This document shows, in pieces, positions 42,968 to 51,923 of a DNA stretch of 64,000 nt. This DNA is from Brevibacterium album DSM 18261 (lineage in GTDB: Bacteria > Actinomycetota > Actinomycetes > Actinomycetales > Brevibacteriaceae). The stretch covers positions 146,136 to 210,135 of the forward strand of contig NZ_AUFJ01000015.1 in NCBI RefSeq assembly GCF_000426445.1. The letters are read 5' to 3'. Under the pieces are notes generated by a model. It was not told the origin of the DNA. It made no database searches and saw only the letters and a program-made list of their open reading frames with translations. The first letter of the stretch is position 1. Each line of letters opens with the position of its first letter. A program made the position numbers and the translations under genes.

Positions 42968-43411
42968 GCGGCCTCCTTCCTTCACCTTGCGGACGGCCCG
43001 CGTCGGGCGCCCTTGAGTACAGTGCCTCCGAGGCCGGGCCGGTCGCTCTCCTGTACGTCGATCCGGACCATGTGGCGGCTCGGACGCCGCAGCGCACGAG
43101 GAGGCTGCGCGAGGCCGGCGGTCGCCGGTGCTCGCGCAGACGCCTCCTCAGCGCCCTGCAGGGTCCGATCGCTCCCCTCGCGGGTCCTTCCGACCAGCGA
43201 CCTGCCCGTCTGCGCCTGTGGCGGATCCGGGCCGGGCCCAGCGGACCCCGGCCGATGTCGGGCGCACTACCGCGGGAAGAGCGACACGTCAGCACCCCAT
43301 GCTAACGCGGATGAGCCTAGGACCCCATTATGGGAGCGCTCTGGAGGATCCGGTGGACCGGCTGAGCGCCGGGTGGGTGTGCGGAATGTGCCGCGTAAGG
43401 CCGGTGCATAT

Positions 43412-43467
43412 GGGAGGTTTCTACGGTCCCGGCACCCTGCAGGGTGCCCGCACCGTAGAAACCTCCC
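43412..43467. repeat. 56-bp near-perfect palindrome between fhaA and tRNA-Leu
   Basis: 16-base arms gggaggtttctacggt / accgtagaaacctccc enclose the perfect 16-bp palindrome gcaccctgcagggtgc. Only two C-C pairs (positions 28/51 and 30/49 of 434xx) break the symmetry. It lies in the 609-base interval 42968-43576 that contains no recognisable gene. A smaller palindrome cgcacatgtgcg follows at 43501-43512. Confidence 0.8.
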
Positions 43468-43576
43468 GGACCCGGGTGCGGAGGAGGCGGCTGCTGCGGG
43501 CGCACATGTGCGGGAGGTCACTGCCTTCGGGTTGGCGCTCCGTTCCGGGCGCTGGTAATGTTCAGTCTCGTTGTTC

Positions 43577-43660
<84 letters not shown>

Positions 43661-43669
43661 CACGAAACT

Positions 43670-43701
43670 CGAAGGGCCCGGTCGGCTGACCGGGCCCTTC
43701 G
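43670..43701 (+). terminator. Terminator of tRNA-Leu
   Basis: 14-base perfect stem cgaagggcccggtc / gaccgggcccttcg with a 4-base loop, 9 bases after the tRNA end. Confidence 0.85.
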
Positions 43702-43770
43702 TCGTCTGCCGGATGCCCTGCGTCAGCGCTCCGGATCGGGCCGCGATGTCCTGCAGGACGGCCGTCCCGG

Positions 43771-43790
43771 GCAATGCGCATTGCTACTGT
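43771..43790 (+). promoter_or_regulatory. Palindromic operator with -10 box before the AGCS symporter
   Basis: GCAATGCGCATTGC (43771-43784) is a perfect 14-bp palindrome directly followed by the -10-like TACTGT (43785-43790). A second palindrome, gtcctgcaggac, lies at 43748-43759. The layout suits a repressor at the symporter promoter; the regulator is unknown. Confidence 0.45.
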
Positions 43791-43865
43791 TCCAGGCAGG
43801 CGCCGATGCCGGACCGACCCTCCGGCGGTATCCCCACCCCCGCGCCGGAGACACGGACAGCGAAC

Positions 43866-45530
43866 ATGGACAGCGCTCCGATTCCTTCCCCTCCCCTCGC
43901 CGCGCCAGCGGCCGATCAGCTCCTTGCCGGCGGCGTGGACGCGACGATCGACACGTACTTCGGCCCCGTCGCCGACGGGCTTTCCGCCCTCGTCTTCTAC
44001 GAGCTCCCGCTGCCCGGCGGCACGGGACTTCCCCTCATCGTCCTCTGGCTCATGGCCGCGGCGGTCTTCGTCACCGTCTACCTGCGCTTCCAGCCCATCA
44101 CGGGGATCAGGCACTCCCTCCGCATCATCCGGGGCCGGGCGACCCGCAAGACCGACCCCGGCGAGGTGTCCTCCTTCCAGGCGCTGGCCACGGAGCTGTC
44201 GGGCACTGTGGGCCTCGGCAACATCGCCGGCGTCGCGGTTGCGATCACCATCGGCGGTCCGGGTGCCGCGCTGTGGATCTTCGCGTTCGGCTTCTTCGGC
44301 ATGAGCATGAAGATGGCCGAGGCGACTCTGGGCGTGAAGTACCGCAGGGTCGAGGCCGACGGCAGGGTGGCGGGCGGCCCCATGTACTACCTGCGGGACG
44401 GGCTGAAGGAGATCGGCCGGCCGCGACTGGGGAGGTTCCTGGCCGTGTTCTACGCGGTGGCCACGCTCATCGGCGTGTTCGGTGCGGGCAACCTGTTCCA
44501 GGCCAATCAGGTCACCGCCGCGATCGTCGGCGCGACGGGCGGGGAGTCCAGCTGGCTCGCGGACAAGCTGTGGCTGGTGGGGCTCGTCATCGCCGTTCTC
44601 ACGGGATTCGTGGTGCTCGGCGGGATCAGGAAGATCGCGGACTGGACGTCGGCGATCACGCCGCTCATGGCCGTGCTCTACTTCGCAGGCGCCGTCGCCG
44701 TCATCCTCGTGCACATCACTGAGCTGCCCCACGCATTCGCGCTCATGTTCCAGGGCGTCTTCACGGGCGAGGGCGTGGCCGGAGGCATCGTCGGCGTGGC
44801 GATCGTGGGCATCCAGCGCGCGCTGTTCTCCAATGTGGCCGGCGTGGGCACGGCGGGGATGGCGCATTCGGCGTCGAAGACCTCCGATCCTGCGACCGAG
44901 GGCTATACGGCGCTGTGGGAGCCGCTCGTGGACTCCATGATCATCTGCATGCTCACGGCGCTCGCGATCATCACCTCCGGCCTCTACACGGTGGAGACCG
45001 ACGGTTCCGATGCCGCCGGCGTCCAGCTCGCCACCAGTGCGTTCGCCTCCGTCACGCCTGTGTTCGGCACCCTGCTGACCGTCTGCGTCATCCTCTTCGG
45101 CTTCTCCACCATCCTCGCCTACGCCTACTACGGCCAGCGGGCCGTCGGCTACCTCACGGGCGAGAGCCGGCGCGCGGACCGGATCTTCCAGATCGCCTGG
45201 GTGCTCGCGATCGTGCTGGGCGCCTCGGCTTCGCTGAGCTCCGTCATCGCCTTCTCCGACGCCATGCTCTTCCTCATGGCCGTGCCCAACCTCATCGGCA
45301 TCTACTTCCTCTCCCGGATCGTGCGGCTTGAGATCCTCCGCTATCGGACGCGCGCCCGCGCCGGGACGCTGGAGGAGATCCCGGAGGAGCTGCAGGTGGG
45401 CATGCGCGACCACGAGCCCACGAAGGTGCAGATGCGTGAGGAGAAGGCGAGGCTGGAGGCGCTCAAGGACCACCAGCGCAGGATCCGCCGCGAGTTCCGG
45501 AAGGCGCAGGAGGCTCGGAGGGGGCGCTGA
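43866..45530 (+). CDS. Sodium:alanine symporter (AGCS family), second copy
   Basis: A 554-residue transporter, paralogue of the protein at 1-1141. Motifs: STVGLGNIAGVAVAITIGGP-like GTVGLGNIAGVAVAITIGGP, VAGGPMYYLRDGLKEIG, GVFGAGNLFQANQ, and VGIQRALFSNVAGVGTAGMAHSASK. About eleven helices are predicted. The C-terminal 75 residues are cytoplasmic, charged and helical (EEKARLEALKDHQRRIRREFRKAQEARRG). The ATG at 43866 is chosen from the family N-terminus; its ribosome site is poor, and 43806 is an alternative. It is transcribed alone, ending at a strong hairpin. Confidence 0.9.
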   Translation: MDSAPIPSPPLAAPAADQLLAGGVDATIDTYFGPVADGLSALVFYELPLPGGTGLPLIVLWLMAAAVFVTVYLRFQPITGIRHSLRIIRGRATRKTDPGEVSSFQALATELSGTVGLGNIAGVAVAITIGGPGAALWIFAFGFFGMSMKMAEATLGVKYRRVEADGRVAGGPMYYLRDGLKEIGRPRLGRFLAVFYAVATLIGVFGAGNLFQANQVTAAIVGATGGESSWLADKLWLVGLVIAVLTGFVVLGGIRKIADWTSAITPLMAVLYFAGAVAVILVHITELPHAFALMFQGVFTGEGVAGGIVGVAIVGIQRALFSNVAGVGTAGMAHSASKTSDPATEGYTALWEPLVDSMIICMLTALAIITSGLYTVETDGSDAAGVQLATSAFASVTPVFGTLLTVCVILFGFSTILAYAYYGQRAVGYLTGESRRADRIFQIAWVLAIVLGASASLSSVIAFSDAMLFLMAVPNLIGIYFLSRIVRLEILRYRTRARAGTLEEIPEELQVGMRDHEPTKVQMREEKARLEALKDHQRRIRREFRKAQEARRGR

Positions 45531-45549
45531 GGCCCTCCCGGTCCCGAAC

Positions 45550-45592
45550 GCCTTCCGCGCCCCGTCCCGCCCGGGGCAGGGGCGCGGAAGGC
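45550..45592 (+). terminator. Terminator of the AGCS symporter
   Basis: 14-base arms gccttccgcgcccc / ggggcgcggaaggc with a 15-base loop, 19 bases after the stop. Confidence 0.75.
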
Positions 45593-45744
45593 GGGGCGCA
45601 CCTCCGCTCTCAGGATTCTCGAAGGATCCTTCAAGGGCCACATCAGGTATGGTCTGTCTCACATCCCGACACCCAGTGCCGCAGGTGCGCGCGCCGAACA
45701 CCGTTGTGCGGAGCGCTCTGGGGCACGCTTCCAGAGAAGGACCC

Positions 45745-47370
45745 ATGAAGCGAAAGACACTCGCGGCCGCCGCTCTGGCGGGCGCGCTCACCCTGACCGC
45801 ATGCTCCACCTCGACGACCGGAGACACCGGCGAGGGCGGCGGCGCAGGCGCCCTCACCGTGGGCACCACGGACAAGGTCACGAAGATCGACCCCGCCGGC
45901 GCCTATGACAACGGCTCCTTCTTCGTCATGACCCAGGTGTTCCCGTTCCTCATGTCCTACACCCCCGGCACCGCTGACGTGGAGCCCTCCATCGCGGAAT
46001 CGGCCGAGTACACCTCGGACACCACCTACGAGGTCACGCTCAAGGAGGGCCTCACCTTCGCCAACGGCAACCCGCTGACCTCCTCGGATGTGAAGTTCAG
46101 CTTCGACCGCCAGAAGGCCATCGCCGATCCCAACGGTCCGGCGTCCCTGCTGGGCTCGCTCGACTCGGTCGAGACCCCGGACGAGACCACGGTCGTCTTC
46201 CACCTCAACCGGCCCACGGACCAGACCTTCCCGCAGGTGCTCGCCGGCCCGGCCGGCCCCATCGTGGACGAGGACGTCTTCGCCGCCGATGCTCTCACCG
46301 ACGACACCGACATCGTCGAGGCCGACGCCTTCGCCGGACCCTTCCGGATCGACAGCTACGACTTCAACAACCTCATCTCCTACCAGGCCTTCGAGGGCTA
46401 CCAGGGCAGCCTCGGGCAGGCCGCCTCGGACACCGTCAACATGACGTACTACTCCGATGCGAACAACATGAAGCTCGCAGTGGAGCAGGGCGAGATCGAC
46501 GTGGCCTACCGCTCGCTCTCGGCCACGGACATCGAGGACCTCGAGGGCAACGACGCGGTCGAGGTCCACCACGGGCCCGGCGGTGAGATCCGCTACATCG
46601 TCTTCAACTTCGACACCATGCCCTACGGGGCGGCCACGGACGAGGCGGACGAGGAGAAGGCGCTCGCGGTCCGGCAGGCCGTCGCGGGCATCGTCGACCG
46701 CCAGGCGCTCGCGGACCAGGTCTACAAGGGCACGTTCACCCCGCTGCTCTCCCATGTGCCCGAGGGGCTCGACGGCGCCAACCAGGCGGTGGGCGAGGAG
46801 TACCTCACGGCCGAGGGCGGTCCCGATGTCGAGGCCGCCGCCCAGCGCCTCGAGGACGCGGAGGTCGAGACGCCGGTGGAGCTCAAGCTGCAGTACAGCC
46901 CCGACCACTACGGGCCGTCCTCCGGCGACGAGTACGCGCTCGTCAAGCAGCAGCTCGAGGACACCGGCCTCTTCACGGTCGACCTCCAGTCCACCGAGTG
47001 GGTCCAGTACTCCGAGGACCGGGTGGCGGACGTGTACCCGGCCTACCAGCTGGGATGGTTCCCGGACTATTCGGACGCGGACAACTACCTCGTGCCGTTC
47101 TTCTATGACACGGACGACTCCGCGAGCTTCCTCGGCAACCACTTCCGCGACGAGGAACTCAACGAGAAGCTCGCCGCACAGGTCTCCGTCGAGGATCCGG
47201 CCGAGCGCGCCGCGCTCATCGAGGAGATCCAGAACGACCTCGCGCAGTCCCTGCCCACCGTGCCCCTGCTCCAGGGCGAGCAGATCGCGGTGACGGGCAC
47301 GGATGTGCAGGGGGTCGACGAGACCCTCGACCCGTCCTTCCAGTTCCGCCTGGCGCTGCTGAGCAAGTGA
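45745..47370 (+). CDS. Peptide/nickel-type ABC transporter substrate-binding lipoprotein
   Basis: A 541-residue SBP_bac_5 (cluster C) protein. The signal peptide ends in the lipobox LTLTAC with Cys20 as lipid site. Family stretches: YEVTLKEGLTFANGNPLTSSDVKFSFDR, VRQAVAGIVDRQALADQVYKG, and LGWFPDYSDADNYLVPFF. The last is common in di- and oligopeptide binders, with the Asp that contacts the ligand amino group. It delivers peptides to the permeases encoded downstream. AGAAGG precedes the ATG. A palindrome gaaggatccttc (45621-45632) lies in the upstream region. Confidence 0.9.
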   Translation: MKRKTLAAAALAGALTLTACSTSTTGDTGEGGGAGALTVGTTDKVTKIDPAGAYDNGSFFVMTQVFPFLMSYTPGTADVEPSIAESAEYTSDTTYEVTLKEGLTFANGNPLTSSDVKFSFDRQKAIADPNGPASLLGSLDSVETPDETTVVFHLNRPTDQTFPQVLAGPAGPIVDEDVFAADALTDDTDIVEADAFAGPFRIDSYDFNNLISYQAFEGYQGSLGQAASDTVNMTYYSDANNMKLAVEQGEIDVAYRSLSATDIEDLEGNDAVEVHHGPGGEIRYIVFNFDTMPYGAATDEADEEKALAVRQAVAGIVDRQALADQVYKGTFTPLLSHVPEGLDGANQAVGEEYLTAEGGPDVEAAAQRLEDAEVETPVELKLQYSPDHYGPSSGDEYALVKQQLEDTGLFTVDLQSTEWVQYSEDRVADVYPAYQLGWFPDYSDADNYLVPFFYDTDDSASFLGNHFRDEELNEKLAAQVSVEDPAERAALIEEIQNDLAQSLPTVPLLQGEQIAVTGTDVQGVDETLDPSFQFRLALLSK

Positions 47371-47403
47371 CGTCCGCAGCGGGCAGATGACGCGCCCGCA
47401 CCC

Positions 47404-47457
47404 GCCCGAGGCGGTGGCCCCGTTCCCCCGGACCGGGAGGCGGCCACCGCCTCGGGC
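47404..47457 (+). other. Intercistronic hairpin after the binding-protein gene
   Basis: 16-base perfect arms gcccgaggcggtggcc / ggccaccgcctcgggc with a 22-base loop, between the binding-protein stop and the first permease. Such hairpins often stabilise or partly terminate the message so that the binding protein is made in excess. Confidence 0.65.
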
Positions 47458-47507
47458 GTGGTGCCGGCGACCCGTGCCCGCGCGCCGCTCCCACGAAAGA
47501 AGCCCCC

Positions 47508-48605
47508 ATGTCTGCCACCGTCGCTCTGCCCGAGGCCTCGGGTGGTGCCGCTGAGAGCGCTCCCGGCCCACGGCGGTCGCCCGGGTCCGGACTGCTGCGC
47601 TACATCGGCATCCGGTTCCTCCTCATCATCCCCACCGTGTGGATCCTCACCACACTCGTCTTCTTCCTCATGCGCATCACGGGCGATCCCATCACGGCCG
47701 CCCTGGGCGGGCGCCTCACACAGGCCCAGCTCGCCGAGCGCATCGAGGCCGCCGGCTACGACAGGCCGCTCCTCGTCCAGTACTTCGAGTACATGGGCGG
47801 ACTGCTGCGCGGCGACTTCGGCACCGCGATCTCCGACGGACGGCCCGTCTCACGCATCCTCCTGCAGCACGGCGCCGCGACGCTGGAGCTCGCGTTCTAC
47901 GCGGTCCTCGTGGCGCTGCTCATCGGCGTGCCGCTGGGCATGCTCGCGGCCCGGCTCCGCGACCGGTGGCCGGACGCGGTCCTGCGCATCCTCGCGATCC
48001 TCGGCTATGCCACCCCCGTGTTCTTCGCCGGCCTCGTCCTCAAACTGATCTTCGGCGCGTTCTGGCCCGTGCTCCCCGTGTCCGGGCGGGGGTCCTCGAC
48101 CACGGAGCTCGTGATGTCCGGCGTCGTGGCCCCCACCGGGATCTACGCCGTCGATGCGCTGCGGATCGGGAACATGCCGGTGTTCTCCGACGTCATCGCC
48201 CACGCGGTGCTGCCTGCGATCGCCCTCGGCCTGCTGACGGGCGGCACGTTCCTGCGGCTGGTGCGCACCAACCTCATCGGCACGCTCGAGTCCCAGTACG
48301 TCGAATCCGGCCGCTCCCGAGGCGTGAGCGAGTTCCGCCTCGTCACCCGGCATGCGCTGCGCCCGGCCCTCATCCCCATCATCACCGTCATGGGGATGCA
48401 GGTGGCGATGCTGCTCGCGGGCGCGATCCTCACGGAGACGACGTTCGAGTGGAACGGGCTGGGCTATCAGCTCTCCGAGTACCTCAAGGCCCGCGACTTC
48501 GTGGCCGTCCAGGGGATCGTGGTGCTGCTCGCCGTCATCGTGGCCGTCACCAATTTCGTCGTGGACATCATCGCCGTGCTCATCGACCCGCGAGTGAGGT
48601 ACTGA
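47508..48605 (+). CDS. Peptide ABC transporter permease (DppB-type)
   Basis: A 365-residue inner-membrane permease with six helices. N-terminal LRYIGIRFLLIIPTVWILTTLVFFLMRITGDP is the family's first helix, FEYMGGLLRGDFGTAI follows, and the EAA loop is VESGRSRGVSEFRLVTRHALRPALIPIIT, which contacts the ATPase. A 60-residue loop after VLPVSGRGSS is somewhat long. It is second in the importer operon, one base before the next gene. Confidence 0.9.
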   Translation: MSATVALPEASGGAAESAPGPRRSPGSGLLRYIGIRFLLIIPTVWILTTLVFFLMRITGDPITAALGGRLTQAQLAERIEAAGYDRPLLVQYFEYMGGLLRGDFGTAISDGRPVSRILLQHGAATLELAFYAVLVALLIGVPLGMLAARLRDRWPDAVLRILAILGYATPVFFAGLVLKLIFGAFWPVLPVSGRGSSTTELVMSGVVAPTGIYAVDALRIGNMPVFSDVIAHAVLPAIALGLLTGGTFLRLVRTNLIGTLESQYVESGRSRGVSEFRLVTRHALRPALIPIITVMGMQVAMLLAGAILTETTFEWNGLGYQLSEYLKARDFVAVQGIVVLLAVIVAVTNFVVDIIAVLIDPRVRY

Positions 48606-48606
48606 C

Positions 48607-49644
48607 ATGGCCGACACGCAGACGAACAGTCCCGGCGGCACGGGTGCAGGCGGAGCCGGTGCGGCGGCCGGCGGCAGCGCAGCGCCCGAGGCCGAGGTGC
48701 GGCGCGGCTCCCTCTTCGCCCGCCTGCCCGTGGTGCGGGACATCCGCCGCTCCGTGGGCCTGCAGCGGGGGATGCTGCTGACCGGCGTCGTGATCGTGGG
48801 CGCGGTGGTGCTCTGTGCGGCACTCGCCCCGCTCATCGCCCCCTACGGGTACAATCAGCTCGCAGACGAGAGCGGGAGCTTCGGCGCCCAGCAGCCGCCC
48901 AGCGCCGCGCACGTCTGGGGGACGACGGTGGGCGGCTTCGACGTCTTCTCCCGTGTGATCTGGGGGACGCAGACGGCGGTCATGGTGATCGTGGTCGCCG
49001 TGCTCATGAGCCTCTTCATCGGAGTGGCGCTGGGCCTGGTCTCCGGGTACTTCGGCGGCTGGCTCGACCGGGTGCTCGTGGTCGCGGCGGACGCGATCTA
49101 CGCCTTCCCCTCGCTGCTGCTGGCCATCGTCATGACGATCGTCATCTCCGGCGGGCAGTCGGACGTGGTGGGCGGCGTGTTCGCCGCGGCCATCTCGATC
49201 ACGGTGGTCTTCGTGCCGCAGTACTTCCGGGTGGTGCGCTCCGAGGCCGTCCGGCTCAAGTCCGAGCCGTTCGTGGAGGCCGCCCAGGTGCTCGGCGAGC
49301 CGGCGCTGAAGATCATCGCTCGCCATGTGTACCGCAACGCCACCCGCAACATCCCGCTCGTGTTCACGCTCAATGCCTCCGAGGCCATCCTCACCCTCGC
49401 GGCACTGGGGTTCCTGGGCTTCGGCATCGAGCCCACCTCGGCCGCGGAATGGGGCTTCGACCTCAACAAGGCGCTCGCCGACGTCACGAGCGGCATCTGG
49501 TGGACGGCGATGTTCCCGGGCCTGGCGATCGTGCTCACGGTGCTGGGCATCACGCTCGTGGGCGAGTCGATGAACGACCTGGCCGATCCGCGGCTGCGGC
49601 GCAGGCGCCGGGCCGGCAAGAGCAAGGAGGCCTCGCATGGCTGA
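48607..49644 (+). CDS. Peptide ABC transporter permease (DppC-type)
   Basis: A 345-residue permease. A Gly/Ala-rich N-terminus leads to LLTGVVIVGAVVLCAALAPLIAPYGYNQ, then HVWGTTVGGFDVFSRVIWGTQTA (the LGTDxxGRDVLSR-type segment of the family), and the EAA loop VEAAQVLGEPALKIIARHVYRN. The last helices end GESMNDLADPRLRRRRRAG. It pairs with the preceding permease. Its stop overlaps the ATPase start by 8 bases. Confidence 0.9.
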   Translation: MADTQTNSPGGTGAGGAGAAAGGSAAPEAEVRRGSLFARLPVVRDIRRSVGLQRGMLLTGVVIVGAVVLCAALAPLIAPYGYNQLADESGSFGAQQPPSAAHVWGTTVGGFDVFSRVIWGTQTAVMVIVVAVLMSLFIGVALGLVSGYFGGWLDRVLVVAADAIYAFPSLLLAIVMTIVISGGQSDVVGGVFAAAISITVVFVPQYFRVVRSEAVRLKSEPFVEAAQVLGEPALKIIARHVYRNATRNIPLVFTLNASEAILTLAALGFLGFGIEPTSAAEWGFDLNKALADVTSGIWWTAMFPGLAIVLTVLGITLVGESMNDLADPRLRRRRRAGKSKEASHG

Positions 49645-51526
49645 GCAGGCGCGCACGCACGGGCAGGACGGTCGGGACGCCGTGCTGGACATCTCCGGCC
49701 TCGACGTCTCCTTCGCCACCGACGGCGGCGATGTGCACGCGGTGCGGGACCTCTCCCTGCAGGTGAGGCCCGGTGAGGTGCTCGCGATCGTGGGGGAGTC
49801 GGGATCCGGCAAGACGGTGACCGCCCGGACGGTGCTGGGGCTGATCCCGGAGACCGCGACGGTGGGCGGTGCGGTGGTGCTGGACGGCGCGGACGTGCTC
49901 ACGGCCTCGGCAGCGGAGCTGCGCGCGATGCGGGGCGCACGGGCCTCGATGGTCTTCCAGGAGCCCTCCACCGCGCTCAATCCCGTCTTCACGGTGGGCT
50001 GGCAGATCGCCGAGGGGCTGCGGGCCCACCACCCCCGGGCCTCGCGGCGCGAGCTGCGGGCCCAGGCGGTCGCGGCGATGGAGCAGGTGGGGATCCCTGA
50101 TGCCGAGCGGCGGCACGACTACTATCCGCACCAGTTCTCGGGCGGGCAGAAGCAGCGCGTCGTCATCGCGATGGCGCTCGCCCTGGGCGCGAAGGTCATC
50201 GTGGCCGATGAGCCCACCACGGCCCTCGACGTCACGGTGCAGGCGGAGATCCTCGACCTCCTGCGCGACCTGCGGGACGAGACGGACACCGCGATCGTCC
50301 TCATCACGCACAACATGGGCGTCGTCGCGGACCTGGCGGACCGGGTCGCCGTCATGTACCGGGGCGACCTCGTGGAGACGGCGGACGTGAGGACTCTCTT
50401 CGCCGCTCCGCGGGAGGAGTACACGAAGGAGCTGCTCGCCGCCGTCCCGCGACTCTCGGTGACGGAGGTCGCGGAGCTCGCGGAGGAGTCGAGGCCGGGC
50501 GGGGACGGCGGCGCCGGTGCATCTGAGCCGGGCGAGGTCCGCACCAGGACCGCCCGTGCGCGCGGGTCCGCTCCGGAACGGGCACGCGAGGCGGGGGAGT
50601 CCCGGGGGTCGGCGGCCCGGGCCTCGGCGGAGGATGCGCCCGAGGCCGGTGCCGGGCCGGATGCGGCGGTGCCGGGCCCACGCTCGCCTGGTGCATCCGC
50701 GCCCGTCGTGCGGGCGAGCGGACTGCAGATCGTGTTCCCGGGTGGGATCGGCAAGCCCGATTTCCACGCGGTCCGCGGGGTGGACTTCGAGATCGCGCCG
50801 GGAGAGGTGTTCGGCCTCGTCGGGGAGTCCGGTTCGGGGAAGACGACGATCGGGCGGGCGATCGCGGGGCTCAATCGCGCCTCCGGGGGCTCGCTCACGG
50901 TGTTCGGCCACGAGATGGTGGGGTACCGGGAGAAGGCGTTCCGGCCGCTGCGGAAGCGGATCGGCTTCGTGTTCCAGGACCCCGCGGCCTCGTTCAACCC
51001 GCACCTCACGATCGAGGAGTGCGTGGGCGAGCCGTTCACGGTGCACCGGCCGGAGATGGGCGAGGCGGAGCGGCGGAGGCGGGTCGCGGAGCTGCTGGAC
51101 GCGGTGCAGCTGCCGGCCGCATACGCGCAGCGCTATCCGCATGAGCTCTCCGGCGGGCAGCGGCAGCGGTGCTCGCTGGCCCGCGGCATCGCGCTGGACC
51201 CGGAGCTGCTGATCGCGGATGAGCCCACCTCGGCGCTCGACGTCTCCGTGCAGGCTGCGGTCCTGGAGCTGTTCCGCGAGCTGCAGGAGAGGTTCCGGTT
51301 CGCCGCGCTGTTCATCTCGCACGACCTCGCGGTGGTGGACATGCTCTCCGACCGGGTGGGCGTGCTGTTCCAGGGGAAGTTGCTGGAGCAGGGGCCGGGA
51401 GCGGAGGTGCTGCGCAGTCCGCAGCACGACTACACGAAGCGGCTCATCGCCTCCCTGCCCGTCCCGGATCCGGTGGAGCAGGCGACGCGCCGGGAGGTCG
51501 CACGCGCACTGCGCGCCTCAGGCTGA
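49637..51526 (+). CDS. Peptide ABC transporter ATPase, DppD and DppF fused
   Basis: A 629-residue double ATPase. First NBD: Walker A GESGSGKTVT (near residue 55), signature FSGGQKQR, Walker B VIVADEPTTALD. A Gly/Ala/Arg-rich linker of about 80 residues (290-370) follows. Second NBD: Walker A GESGSGKTTIG (near 395), signature LSGGQRQR, Walker B LIADEPTSALD. Each half ends with the oligopeptide-type C-terminal extension. It energises peptide uptake. The fusion removes the need for two genes; it is last in the operon and 33 bases before repeat element B. Confidence 0.92.
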   Translation: MAEQARTHGQDGRDAVLDISGLDVSFATDGGDVHAVRDLSLQVRPGEVLAIVGESGSGKTVTARTVLGLIPETATVGGAVVLDGADVLTASAAELRAMRGARASMVFQEPSTALNPVFTVGWQIAEGLRAHHPRASRRELRAQAVAAMEQVGIPDAERRHDYYPHQFSGGQKQRVVIAMALALGAKVIVADEPTTALDVTVQAEILDLLRDLRDETDTAIVLITHNMGVVADLADRVAVMYRGDLVETADVRTLFAAPREEYTKELLAAVPRLSVTEVAELAEESRPGGDGGAGASEPGEVRTRTARARGSAPERAREAGESRGSAARASAEDAPEAGAGPDAAVPGPRSPGASAPVVRASGLQIVFPGGIGKPDFHAVRGVDFEIAPGEVFGLVGESGSGKTTIGRAIAGLNRASGGSLTVFGHEMVGYREKAFRPLRKRIGFVFQDPAASFNPHLTIEECVGEPFTVHRPEMGEAERRRRVAELLDAVQLPAAYAQRYPHELSGGQRQRCSLARGIALDPELLIADEPTSALDVSVQAAVLELFRELQERFRFAALFISHDLAVVDMLSDRVGVLFQGKLLEQGPGAEVLRSPQHDYTKRLIASLPVPDPVEQATRREVARALRASG

Positions 51527-51558
51527 GGCGAGCTCTGTTCTGCGCTGTGGGTCCCTTT

Positions 51559-51685
51559 ACGTATGTGGTTTCGTCGTCTCAGACGCGTAAAACGTGCAGC
51601 CACCACATACGTGGGCTGAGCCTCTTCGCTCACGTATGTGGTGGCTGCATGACGAGGCCGTTGCGGACGCGGGAACTGCATACGC
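51559..51685. repeat. 127-bp alternating inverted-repeat element, copy B
   Basis: Decamers ACGTATGTGG (51559), CCACATACGT (51603), ACGTATGTGG (51632) and the degenerate CTGCATACGC (51676), at offsets 44, 29, 44. The central part is a perfect 19-base-arm hairpin (tgcagccaccacatacgtg and complement) with a 17-base loop. About 21 of 34 bases between copies 1-2 are complementary to those between 3-4, so the whole is one long imperfect palindrome. Confidence 0.9.
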
Positions 51686-51923
51686 GGGTGGTGTGTGCGG
51701 ATGACGTGTGCAGGGGAGACCGCGGCACGCGGGGCAGGAGGGTGCCCTGCGACGTGCTGAGCGGTGGTCGTGAGGGCGCGGCGGATGGGCGTGCGACTTG
51801 CGGTCACACGGGGGCGTCACAGTAGGCGCGAGGTGCGCGCACCGGCCTGGGGATGAGCGATCCGCCGTCCACAGGTCCGGGCGGACCCTGTCGCAGGCTG
51901 CCTGAGCTTCCTACGGTGAGCGC

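Noticed and set aside
43013..43558. Several plus-strand frames between fhaA and tRNA-Leu
   Set aside because: Arg/Ser/Pro-rich shadows crossing a 56-bp palindrome, with no ribosome sites and no recognisable domain.
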